Shown: one piece after another, positions 17,557 through 26,532 of the stretch
How positions within the stretch are numbered: position 1 is the stretch's first letter
Layout: the number at the start of each line of letters is the position of its first letter
NCBI RefSeq assembly: GCF_002950945.1
Contig: NZ_CP012673.1
Coordinates: forward strand, 2,728,001-2,792,000
Direction of reading: 5' to 3'
Source: Sorangium cellulosum
GTDB taxonomy: Bacteria; Myxococcota_A; Polyangia; Polyangiales; Polyangiaceae
Length of the DNA stretch: 64,000 bases
Translations under genes and position numbers: made by a program
Notes under the pieces: model-generated
What the model was told of the DNA's origin: nothing
Seen by the model: the letters and a program-made list of their open reading frames with translations, nothing else
Databases searched by the model: none

Positions 17557-17979
17557 CCGTCCACGCGGCGCGCTCGCCCGGAGCAGCCTGTCACGCGTGA
17601 GGCGTTCTGCTACACCGCTCCTGCCCGCGAGGGCAGGGGATCCGCGGATCCGCGCGATGTCGCTGTGACGGCGCCAACCGACGAGGAGACGGCCCGGCGA
17701 TTGCTATTGGCTATTGCCGAACGCTGCCACGGTGGAACGGCCAATCCAGGGGCGAAGCGATACGTCGCAGAGCCCAGCAGGATCGGGCCGCTTCCAGGGC
17801 GTCGCCCGCGGAGTGCGGGCGCGCTCGCACGGCGTCCGAGCGGGGTGGGGGGCAGGTTCCCACGCCGCTCGGGAGGTCGCACCCAGGAAGGCGGGAAGTC
17901 CTACGCGGATCCGGGTCTTCCCGCCTTCCTGGGGACATGCGGCGCCGCCGTGGCGGGCGTGCTGTCGATTGGAATCGTC
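17557..17979. other. Gene-free stretch with a 17-bp perfect hairpin
   Basis: Bases 17882-17898 (CCCAGGAAGGCGGGAAG) and 17917-17933 are perfect inverted repeats with an 18-nt loop, ending 46 bp before the esterase start. There is no U tract. Nothing else is recognised. A frame in phase with the esterase is open from 17665, but its codon use is poor and the hairpin would be translated, so it is treated as non-coding. Confidence 0.65.
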
Positions 17980-18792
17980 ATGGCGGAACACATCATCTAT
18001 CTCCTCGGGCCGTATCAGATCCCCGGCTTTCAGGGCGAGCGCAACGTCCGCGTCTACCTGCCCAGCGAGGGCGCGCAAGGCGAGCCCGCGCCCGTGCTCT
18101 TCCTGTTCGACGGGCAGAACGTCTTTCACGACGACCCTTCCTATTCCGGCGGCTGGCACCTGCACCACGCCGTGCGCGACCTCGTGGAGCGGGGGCTCGC
18201 GGCGCCCGTCCTCGTGGGGATCGATCACGGCGGGAGCGAGCGGCTGACCGAGCTGTCGCCTTTCCCGGCCGAGGGCAGCGAGGGCCGGCTCGGCGACTTC
18301 CTGGACTGGATCACCTCCGAGATCGTGCCCGCCGTGCGGGAGCGCTTCGCGGTGCGGCGCGACCCGGACGGCACCGCGATCGGCGGCTCGTCGATGGGCG
18401 GCCTCGCGGCGCTCTACGCCCATTTCCGCCGCCCCGACGTCTTCGGCGCGGCGCTCTGCATGTCGCCCTCGCTCTGGTTCGCGGAGGGCAAGATCTTCGA
18501 TTTCGTCGCGTCCCAGCCCGTGCCGGCGAGCTCGCGGCTGTACATCGACGCCGGCGCCCAGGAGGACAACGGCTCCGTGCTGCGCGACGCGGCGCGCCTG
18601 GTCGAGCACCTGCGCGAGCGGGGCTACGGCGACCAGAGCCTCCTCTTCTGCCCGGACGAGGCCGGCACCCACAGCGAGGACGCGTGGCGCCGGCGGGCGC
18701 CCGGGGCGCTGCAGTTCCTGTTCGTCGAGGCGGCGAAGGAGCATCCGGCCGGCGACGGCGGGGGGACAGACGGGGAGCAGCAGGCCGCCTGA
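17980..18792 (+). CDS. Alpha/beta-hydrolase esterase (enterochelin esterase/esterase D-like)
   Basis: 270 aa. VRVYLPSE near residue 23, PVLFLFDGQNVFHDD near 45, and the nucleophile Ser in IGGSSMGGLAALYAH near residue 145. An acidic residue (IDAGAQEDN) and His (GTHSEDAW) complete the triad. This fits COG2382/COG2819-type esterases. It is probably cytoplasmic (no signal peptide). The substrate may be a carbohydrate or siderophore ester. Start ATG 17980 opens the family-typical N-terminus; the upstream extension would include a hairpin. Confidence 0.82.
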   Translation: MAEHIIYLLGPYQIPGFQGERNVRVYLPSEGAQGEPAPVLFLFDGQNVFHDDPSYSGGWHLHHAVRDLVERGLAAPVLVGIDHGGSERLTELSPFPAEGSEGRLGDFLDWITSEIVPAVRERFAVRRDPDGTAIGGSSMGGLAALYAHFRRPDVFGAALCMSPSLWFAEGKIFDFVASQPVPASSRLYIDAGAQEDNGSVLRDAARLVEHLRERGYGDQSLLFCPDEAGTHSEDAWRRRAPGALQFLFVEAAKEHPAGDGGGTDGEQQAA

Positions 18793-18866
18793 GCGGGGCT
18801 GGCGCGTGCGGAGCTAGGGGAGGACCGAGCCTCACCGCCGTGATAACGTACGCACACGGCAGGCTC

Positions 18867-20000
18867 ATGCTGACCAGCATCTTCATCCACAACTACAACT
18901 GCTTCGTGGACTTCAAGATCGCGCTTCCACGAAGGCTCCTGATCGTTGGTAGCAACGGGTCGGGTAAGACGAGCCTGTGGGAGGCGCTCGCCGGTCTTCA
19001 GGACGTGATCGTCCGGAGCACCGAGGCGGTGAGCGCGTTTCCTACGCGCTCGCTCACTCGCTGGTTGCGCGGCGACCCCGTGCAGCGATTCGCGATCGAC
19101 ATGGAGCTCGATGCGGAGACGTATCACTACGAACTCGAGATCGTTCACGATCTCACCCGGCAGCAGGCGTCCATCCGTCGCGAACAGTTGACCGCAGACG
19201 GAAAGGCGCTCTATGAGGCGCTCGACGGCGACGTGCGCCTCTACGGAGACAACCCGACGGGAGCCCCGCGCACGAGGTTTCCGTTTGGCCGCAAGCGCTC
19301 CTTTTTGCCGGACATGGAGCCACGTGACGACAACAAGCGCACCATCGCCTTCCGCGAGGCGCTCGCGAAGGTCTGGCTCCTCGCTCCTTCTCCGCGGCGG
19401 CTCGAGCCGACCACAGCGGGCGAAGCGCTCTGGCTCGATCGCGACGGCAGAAATTTCTCGTCCTGGTTCCGCGGCGTCCTCGTCGAGCGACCAGGGCTCG
19501 GCAACGCGCTGTTCGAGGCGCTGCGCCCAACGTTGCCGGGCCTGCGAAGCGTCGCGTTCGAGCGCATCAGCAGCGAAGTGCGCGAGCTCATGCTGACCTT
19601 CCGTGCCGAGGGGGCGGACTACAAGCTCTCCGCAGGAGAGCTGTCGGACGGCCAGCGTACGCTCGTCGTACTTTACGGGTTTCTCCTCGGCGCGATCGAC
19701 CACGCCGCGCTGGCGTTCCTCGACGAGCCGGAGACCGGCCTTGCGCCTCACGAGATGCAGCCCTGGCTCGCCGCGATGTCGACGGCGCTCGACGTGCACG
19801 ATGGTCAGGCCCTGGTGATCTCGCATCATCCCGCGGTGATCGACTACATGGCCCCAGCTCGGACCGTCCGATTCTCACGACCGGCCGGAGGGCCGGCGCG
19901 CCTCGAGGAGGTGACGCTCGAGACGGCCGGCGGCACTCGGATATCCGAGTGGCTCTCACGGCCGTGGGCGTACGAGGGCGAGCATGAAGAAGCGTCATAG
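18867..20000 (+). CDS. OLD/AAA_21-type ABC-like ATPase
   Basis: 377 aa. N-terminal beta start (FIHNYNCFVDF), Walker A GSNGSGKTS at about residue 31, ABC signature-like LSAGELSDGQRTLVVLYG, Walker B LAFLDEPETGL and H-loop ALVISHHPAVIDY. Such free-standing SMC/OLD-like ATPases without transporters drive defence or repair nucleases. Its 3' end overlaps by 17 nt a Toprim-like gene, so the two work as a pair (see next). Codon use is visibly less GC-biased than in neighbours, suggesting transfer. ATG 18867 is the first plausible start. Confidence 0.85.
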   Translation: MLTSIFIHNYNCFVDFKIALPRRLLIVGSNGSGKTSLWEALAGLQDVIVRSTEAVSAFPTRSLTRWLRGDPVQRFAIDMELDAETYHYELEIVHDLTRQQASIRREQLTADGKALYEALDGDVRLYGDNPTGAPRTRFPFGRKRSFLPDMEPRDDNKRTIAFREALAKVWLLAPSPRRLEPTTAGEALWLDRDGRNFSSWFRGVLVERPGLGNALFEALRPTLPGLRSVAFERISSEVRELMLTFRAEGADYKLSAGELSDGQRTLVVLYGFLLGAIDHAALAFLDEPETGLAPHEMQPWLAAMSTALDVHDGQALVISHHPAVIDYMAPARTVRFSRPAGGPARLEEVTLETAGGTRISEWLSRPWAYEGEHEEAS

Positions 20001-20556
20001 GCTGTACGTCCTCTGCGAGGACGCTCTGCACCAGCGGTTCGTCGAGCGCCTCGCCGACCGCTGGGGGATCGGACCGAGGCAGCGCAAGATCGACGCTTCG
20101 CCCAAGGCGCGTGGATCCGCTGCGCAGTACGTGATCGAGCGCTACACCGAGGCGGTGAGGCAGTGGCGGGTCGAGAGCCATGACCCGAATGTCGGACTGC
20201 TCGTCGTCATCGACGGCGACGAGCACGGCGTCGCGCGACGCCGGCAGCAGCTCGCGCAGAGGCTCAAGGAATCGAAGCTGGAGCCAATCGCCCCGTCCGA
20301 TCCCGTCGCCATCGTTGTTCCCACGTGGCATATCGAGACGTGGATCGCGTGGCTGTGCGGGCATCGCCCGGTCGACGAACAGACACGCTACAAGGAGGAT
20401 GACGCGGCAGGGTATGCCGTGGGGCGCAAGATCACGTGCGGCGAGTACTCGCCTCAACGCGCGGTCGCGGCCTGGACACCTCCCGCCCACGACGAACAGA
20501 CTCATGTCCCTGCCCTGACGGAAGCTCGCCGCGAGGTTGGCCGGCTCGGAGTCTGA
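19984..20556 (+). CDS. Toprim-like (DUF4276/RloB-like) partner protein
   Basis: 190 aa. The N-terminus LYVLCEDALHQRFVERL fits the Toprim glutamate motif (a strand then E before a helix). GLLVVIDGDEHG fits the Toprim DxD strand. VPTWHIETWIAWL matches the conserved P..E.W segment in DUF4276/RloB families. Toprim folds of this type are metal-dependent nucleases or nucleotide-acting domains. It overlaps the upstream ATPase by 17 nt, so stoichiometric co-expression is expected. The layout is that of two-gene phage-defence systems such as PARIS or AbiL (inference); it may also be a DNA-repair pair. The fold call rests on motifs only. Confidence 0.65.
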   Translation: MKKRHRLYVLCEDALHQRFVERLADRWGIGPRQRKIDASPKARGSAAQYVIERYTEAVRQWRVESHDPNVGLLVVIDGDEHGVARRRQQLAQRLKESKLEPIAPSDPVAIVVPTWHIETWIAWLCGHRPVDEQTRYKEDDAAGYAVGRKITCGEYSPQRAVAAWTPPAHDEQTHVPALTEARREVGRLGV

Positions 20557-20636
20557 ACCAAGGAAAGGAGGGCGTATCAGGGCCACCCGAGCCCGGTTGA
20601 CGCACATCCGGTGCCGCAGCATGCGGCCGCCGCCCT

Positions 20637-21623
<987 letters not shown>

Positions 21624-23267
21624 TCAAAACCCCAGCGAGAGGCCGACCTCCGGAGAGAGGACGGCAGTGACAGCGGGAAAGGTGAGGCTCGCGCGGAGCG
21701 CGAGGTTCAACGAGACACCCTCGAGCGGCGCATAGGCAACGCCCGCGCCGACCGACGCGAACCCCTGGCCCGCCTGCTTGGTCGCGGAGAGCGTCTGCTG
21801 CCGGGGTTCGGTCCTGCCGCTCCGGCCCGGCCTCGTGCACGGGCTCGTGATGTCGGCCGGGCTCGCCCCGCACGCGCCGGCATCCTCGAGCACCTCCACG
21901 TCGACGTCGACGTCCACCTGCGCCACGCCGACCGCCGCGAGCGCGAACGGGCGGACGCCGAGCTGCTCGAAGGGCCGCGCCGTGAGGAAATACTGCGCGC
22001 GCGCCTCGAGGTGCAGCGGCAGGAACGAGGCCCCGCCGTCCGTCGTGCCGCCCGCGGCGAAGCCGACGCGGCCGCCGACCGTGAGGTTGTCGAGCAGCAG
22101 CCGATCGTAGGCGAGCGCCACCCGCAGCGTCGCGAGCGCGAAGCCGAGGTGGATGTCGTCCGCGACGCCCGCCGTCGGCGTCCCGTCGTACCGGCTCCCG
22201 TCGCCGCGCAGGCACACGAAGTTGTCGCTCTGCTGCGACGCGAAGGTGCACACGTCCTTGCCCGAGAGCAGGGCGACGTCGGGCGAGAAGGTGAGGGACA
22301 CCCAGTTCCGCTGGACGTCCGGCGCGGCCTTCGCCGGGGCGCGCGCGACACACGCCCCGCCGGCGCACGTGAGCCCGCGGCTGCACTGGCGGTCGTCGAT
22401 ACACTGCCGCGGCCTCTCCCGCTCCGGCGCCGCGCACGTCGCGGGCGGCGCGAAGCCGGGCCAGTGCGGCGGCGCCCCGGCGATCCTCGCCTTGATCTCC
22501 GTGCTCAGCGGGGCGTCGCGCGCGCCCGCGCTCGCGAGGATCGCGCCGTCCTCGTCGACGGCCGCGACGTGGTAGCGGAGCGTCCCCTCGTTCTCGAGCG
22601 CGGCGCACGGCACGTTGATGCCGAACGCCTGGCCCCTCAGCTTCTTCATGAGGAGCGAGCGGTACTCGCTCTCCCCGGGCGGCAGGTACCAGACGGTCAC
22701 CTGCTTCACGCTGGGCAGGAGGTCCGCCGGGACCTCGACGAACAGGGGGACGGGCGTGCGGACGCGCTGCTCGGGCGGCGGCGCGATCTGGAGCCGCGCG
22801 CCCGCCGCCGCGGGCTCGCCGGACGCCCCGGCGCGCGGCAAGCCGACCGCGGCGCGCGCCTGCTCGAACGCGAACGCGACCTCCGGGGTCGCCAGATCCG
22901 GGTCCAGCCTGGCCGACGGATCGACGCGGAGGGCGTCCGCGAACGCGTCGCGCGCGTCCCCCAGCTCCTTTCTGCCCTGGGCGAGCACGGAGCCGAGCGC
23001 GACGAACAGCCGCGCCTTGACCGCCGGCGAGCAGCCCGCCTCGCCGCAGGCGTCGATGGCGGCCCGCAGCTTGCGCTCCGCCTGATCGAACCGGGTCTCG
23101 AGGTAGTCGGTCCCCATCGCCTCGTGGAGGACCGCCTCGGCCTGGGCGTCCCGGGGCCGCGCCTGCGCAGCGGCGTCGCCCGCGGCGAGCCACCCCGAGA
23201 GGCTCCCCGCGGCGATCGCGAGCAGCGCGCGCGGCGCGCTGGAAACGGAGCCGTTGCGTGCGGACAT
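21624..23267 (-). CDS. Exported TPR protein with C-terminal beta-rich (outer-membrane-like) domain
   Basis: 547 aa from ATG 23267. A signal peptide ends near DAAAQA. Residues ~35-140 contain TPR-like helices (AERKLRAAIDACGEAG, DARDAFADALRVDPSARLDPDLATPEV), a pattern common to myxobacterial envelope proteins. The middle has an Ig-like beta region and a short Cys cluster (CIDDRQCSRGLTCAGGAC). The last ~230 residues alternate hydrophobic strands, with ..ALRASLTFPAV and a terminal GLSLGF ending in Phe, like an outer-membrane barrel. Likely an outer-membrane or periplasmic protein. A TACGTT hexamer lies 8 nt before the start and there is no ribosome site. Confidence 0.7.
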   Translation of the reverse strand: MSARNGSVSSAPRALLAIAAGSLSGWLAAGDAAAQARPRDAQAEAVLHEAMGTDYLETRFDQAERKLRAAIDACGEAGCSPAVKARLFVALGSVLAQGRKELGDARDAFADALRVDPSARLDPDLATPEVAFAFEQARAAVGLPRAGASGEPAAAGARLQIAPPPEQRVRTPVPLFVEVPADLLPSVKQVTVWYLPPGESEYRSLLMKKLRGQAFGINVPCAALENEGTLRYHVAAVDEDGAILASAGARDAPLSTEIKARIAGAPPHWPGFAPPATCAAPERERPRQCIDDRQCSRGLTCAGGACVARAPAKAAPDVQRNWVSLTFSPDVALLSGKDVCTFASQQSDNFVCLRGDGSRYDGTPTAGVADDIHLGFALATLRVALAYDRLLLDNLTVGGRVGFAAGGTTDGGASFLPLHLEARAQYFLTARPFEQLGVRPFALAAVGVAQVDVDVDVEVLEDAGACGASPADITSPCTRPGRSGRTEPRQQTLSATKQAGQGFASVGAGVAYAPLEGVSLNLALRASLTFPAVTAVLSPEVGLSLGF

Positions 23268-23275
23268 CGGCCGGC

Positions 23276-23281
23276 AACGTA
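23276..23281 (-). promoter_or_regulatory. Candidate -10 hexamer TACGTT of the TPR/barrel gene
   Basis: On the minus strand, TACGTT ends 8 nt before ATG 23267, with only GCCGGCCG between. This fits a transcript starting at or very near the start codon. Confidence 0.4.
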
Positions 23282-23373
23282 GCCCACCCGGGAAGCCGCG
23301 AGCTCCACAAAAACTCGCGCGTGGGGCCCCCGCCCACCTGCCCGCCGCCGCCGGCGGCGTCAGGCCTGGACGG

Positions 23374-23676
23374 TAATCCACAGGTTGTTCCCACCTTGTG
23401 GAATACCCACACCACACCCCTGGCACCTTCACGGATGCCCGGGCCGCATGTGCTCACGGGAGCGGACAGCTCATTCACCCCGGCGCTGGTCAGGACCAGC
23501 TCCGGGCATGGACGCGCCACGTCTCGCCGACGCCACCAGGATTCTGCGATCTCGGGCACTCCGCGGCCCGAGGCACCGCAGAACTTCCGGGCGCTAAACT
23601 CCCTCCTTCGGAACCGATCTGCAACCCAAAAATCACGGGGTTGAGCCGGGATTGGCAGTCCACAGGGTTGTCCACA
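23374..23676. other. Gene-free stretch (23268-23923) with four DnaA-box-like sequences
   Basis: TAATCCACA (23374-23382), TATTCCACA on the minus strand (23397-23405), CAGTCCACA (23656-23664) and TTGTCCACA (23668-23676) all contain the TCCACA core. TTGTCCACA equals the high-GC DnaA box form. Between them lies a slightly AT-richer patch (about 23590-23650). Downstream, 23765-23830 repeats GCGGCCGTGGCCGC-like words. No dnaA, dnaN or parAB gene is nearby, so an origin is not claimed. Confidence 0.35.
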
Positions 23677-23923
23677 GATTGGCCACCCGATGACCCCAGA
23701 CGGCGCGCAGGTTCCTCTCTGCGGGGGGGCGGGATCAGCCGGGCTCGCCGGGGGCGATTGACAAATGCGTGGCGACCGTGGCCGCGCGGCGGCCGTGGCC
23801 GCATGGCGGCCGTGGTTGAGGCGACCCTGCCCGCGTGGGGCAATCTGGGCCGCACAGCGACCTCCACCGTGGGGCGAGCTTGGCCGCGCGGCGGCGCGCG
23901 CGGCGTGCTACCTGGTGCCCCTC

Positions 23924-25171
23924 ATGCGGCTGCCGGATAGGTCCGAGGACATCGCGTCGGCCCCTCGCGCCGGCGACCCGCCGGAGCAGGCGCGGGACCG
24001 CGGGCGCTCGCTGCTCCGGAGGAGCGCGCGCGCCGGCGCGCGGCTCGCCGACCACGACGCCGGCTCGCTCGCGGAGCTCCTCCAGAACGCCGGCGGCACC
24101 ACGTCCGCCGCGCGCGCGGTCGCCGGCAAGGTGCTGCGCCACGCGTTCGGGCCGGAGGCGGACGGGGCAGGGGCGGACGGCGCGGACGTGGACGGCGCGC
24201 AGGCGGACGGCGCAGCGCCCGGCGCGCCGGCCTGGGACGCGCCCGCGCTCGCCGCGCTCGGCGTCGGGGCCTGGGCACACGAGGCGCTGCTCGCGCTCGA
24301 CCCCGGCGTGTCGCTCGAGATCGCCGAGCGGGCGCCGTCGGCCGACGACACGCTCCGCCTCGTCCTGCGCGCGCGCGACGGCGCGCTCATCGAGTCGGTG
24401 CTCATCCCGGGGCCGGCGCGCACCACGCTCTGCGTCTCCAGCCAGGTCGGCTGCGCCCGGGCCTGCTCATTCTGCGAGACGGGCCGCCTCGGGCTCGCGC
24501 GCCAGCTCACCGCCGGCGAGATCGTGGACCAGGTCCGCATCGCCCGCGCGCTCGCGGCGCAGCGGACGGGCGCGCCGCTCCGGAACCTCGTCTTCATGGG
24601 CATGGGCGAGCCGTTCGACAACCTCGGCGAGGTGCTCCGGGCCATCCGCCTGCTCACCGACCCGCGGGCGTTCCGGTTCGCGCCGTCGCACGTCACCGTG
24701 AGCACCGTCGGCGTGGCCGACAAGATCGCGCCGTTCTTCCGCGGCGCGCGCGCGGAGCTCGCCGTCAGCCTGAACGCCCCGGACGACGCGCGCAGGCAGG
24801 CGATCATGCCGGTGAACGCGCGCTTCTCGATGGCGGCGCTGAAGGCGGCGCTCGCCGCGTCGCTGCCCCCGGGCCGGCGCGTGCTCTTCGAGTACGTGCT
24901 CTTCGACCGCTACAACGACGCCCCCGAGGACGCCGATCTGCTCGCCGCGTACGTCGCCGGGCTCCGGTGCCGGGTGAACGTCATCCCCTGCAACCCCGGC
25001 CCGGATCCGGCGCTGCGGCCGCCGTCGCCCGAGCGGCTCGACGCCTTCGTGGCGCGCCTGTCCAGCCACGGCGTGACCACGCTCGTGCGCCGGCCGCGCG
25101 GGCGCGACGTCGGCGGCGCCTGCGGTCAGCTCGCAGGGATGGCCCGGCTCACGCCGCCAGGGCCAGCTTGA
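23924..25171 (+). CDS. rlmN: 23S rRNA (adenine-C2)-methyltransferase, RlmN type
   Basis: 415 aa from ATG 23924; in-frame starts exist further up, and the exact start is uncertain. Radical SAM methylsynthase. CVSSQVGCARACSFCETG contains the methyl-carrying Cys and the CxxxCxxC cluster, and GMGEP follows. The second catalytic Cys is in GRDVGGACGQLA near the C-terminus. It methylates A2503 of 23S rRNA (and often A37 of some tRNAs). Oddity: residues ~75-105 hold a repetitive Gly/Ala/Asp insertion absent from typical members. The 3' end overlaps the convergent DUF5995 gene by 23 bp. Confidence 0.88.
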   Translation: MRLPDRSEDIASAPRAGDPPEQARDRGRSLLRRSARAGARLADHDAGSLAELLQNAGGTTSAARAVAGKVLRHAFGPEADGAGADGADVDGAQADGAAPGAPAWDAPALAALGVGAWAHEALLALDPGVSLEIAERAPSADDTLRLVLRARDGALIESVLIPGPARTTLCVSSQVGCARACSFCETGRLGLARQLTAGEIVDQVRIARALAAQRTGAPLRNLVFMGMGEPFDNLGEVLRAIRLLTDPRAFRFAPSHVTVSTVGVADKIAPFFRGARAELAVSLNAPDDARRQAIMPVNARFSMAALKAALAASLPPGRRVLFEYVLFDRYNDAPEDADLLAAYVAGLRCRVNVIPCNPGPDPALRPPSPERLDAFVARLSSHGVTTLVRRPRGRDVGGACGQLAGMARLTPPGPA

Positions 25172-25928
25172 CCGCGGCGGTCCGGAAGAGCGGCTCGCCG
25201 GCGCGGAGCGCCCCGTTGCCCGTCGCCACCATGCGCGCGAGCTTGCCCGCGTGCCGGTTCATCCCGGCGAGCACCGCGCGCCTGTCCGCCTCGCTCCGCG
25301 CCGCGAGCAGGCAGAGCAGGTCGTCCCAGACCCGGTCGCGCCACCCGCGGAGCATGAAGAGCACGGTGCTGGACACCGCGCGCTGCACGTCCTTCGTGAA
25401 GGTCGCGATCCGCGCGAGCGGGCAGCCATAACGCCGGGTCAGGACCTCGAAGATCTCCGGCATCGCCGCGGCGAGAATTTCGTTCACAAGGTCGTGGTCG
25501 TGGCGGTAGCGGCGGAGGAGCCGGGCGTCCTGCGCGGCGCCGTGCTGGACGATGTTCTGGCAGAGCCCGAGGGCCAGGTCGTAGTTGATGTGCGCGTTGA
25601 TGCCGAGCAGCGCGTGCACGGCCGCCGCGGTCCCGCGGGAGGTGTTGCACTCGAACGCGACGTCCCACGCCTCGATCCCGGTGGAGCGACCGTCCAGCGA
25701 CGCCTCCAGCGCCTTCAGGTAGTACTCGCAGAAGATCCCGGCCAGGCGCGAGATCCACGCGGGCTCGAGGAACCGGTTGTCACGGCCATCGACGACCGCC
25801 TCCTTCACGCGGCGCGTGATGACGGCGTAGACGTCGGGGAACACCGCCCGCGGATCGTTCCGCTCACGCAGCCGCGCGGCCACCGTCTCCAGCGCGACGA
25901 GCGCCTCGGCGACGTTGGCAGGCTTCAT
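25149..25928 (-). CDS. DUF5995 family protein
   Basis: 259 aa. ATG 25928 has GGAGGG 7 nt upstream and is preferred over the longer frame. Helical protein with WISRLAGIFCEYYLKAL, FECNTSRGTAAAVHALLG, INAHINYDLALGL and YRHDHDLVNEILA; the latter two match conserved blocks of DUF5995. The conserved His/Asp/Asn residues look like a possible metal or catalytic site, but no activity is established for the family. Convergent with rlmN, overlapping its last codons. Confidence 0.8.
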   Translation of the reverse strand: MKPANVAEALVALETVAARLRERNDPRAVFPDVYAVITRRVKEAVVDGRDNRFLEPAWISRLAGIFCEYYLKALEASLDGRSTGIEAWDVAFECNTSRGTAAAVHALLGINAHINYDLALGLCQNIVQHGAAQDARLLRRYRHDHDLVNEILAAAMPEIFEVLTRRYGCPLARIATFTKDVQRAVSSTVLFMLRGWRDRVWDDLLCLLAARSEADRRAVLAGMNRHAGKLARMVATGNGALRAGEPLFRTAAVKLALAA

Positions 25929-26532
25929 GGTCACGCCCTCCAGGACGGCGTGACGCGCGGGCATTGCCGCGAGGCGGCACGCGGTCGACGACCGCGTCTG
26001 CTTGCTCATCGTCGCCAGGGGTCGGTCCGAAGTAAGGGTGTTCATGGCTGCGCTGAGCGAGCGGATTCAAGGATCGTGCCTCTATGTCCGGTGCGCGGCC
26101 GTACACCTCGTGCGGACGCGGGAGTACACGCCCGGCAGCGCTCGAGAGCGCGCGCGCGTCTCAGACGAACCCAACCGCCACCACGTTCCCCGGGCGTTTT
26201 CCATCGAATCCAGCGGCGTTCCGCGATCGGGATGCGCCGGCCGAGTGCGCTCGCTTCTCCCGGTCGCTCCGGGCCGCGACGACGCGGGGTCGAACCGCGG
26301 TCGTCAACGCGGCGCCATTGGCGGATAAGGTGAGAAAGCTGACCTGGGCGCCAAATTGCCTCATGGGGCAGTTTGTTACGCGCGGACGGAGAACCTTCAT
26401 GAAAAATGCGGGATGCCCTGATGCCCGGCCCGCCTGGGCGACGTGCGGCCACAGGGTGCGACACCCGCAGGATAACGTCGGAATCTCGGCCAGCCGGGCG
26501 ATGCGCCGTATCCTGGAGCTCGAGCGACCCCC
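25929..26532. other. Gene-free leader region upstream of the nitric oxide synthase gene
   Basis: At 26352-26375 a dyad CAAATTGCC-6 nt-GGCAGTTTG (one mismatch) is a candidate operator in a locally AT-richer patch. At 26399 an ATG with GGAG 7 nt upstream opens a 71-codon frame whose stop overlaps an ATG at 26611 inside the NOS frame; its codon bias is weak. TATCCT at 26509-26514 is a possible -10 element 18 nt before GTG 26533. The rest, 25929-26330, shows nothing recognisable. Confidence 0.4.

Noticed and set aside
17665..17979. N-terminal extension of the esterase
   Set aside because: The open frame includes a perfect 17-bp hairpin, has poor codon bias and no signal peptide; the alpha/beta-hydrolase family start is at 17980.
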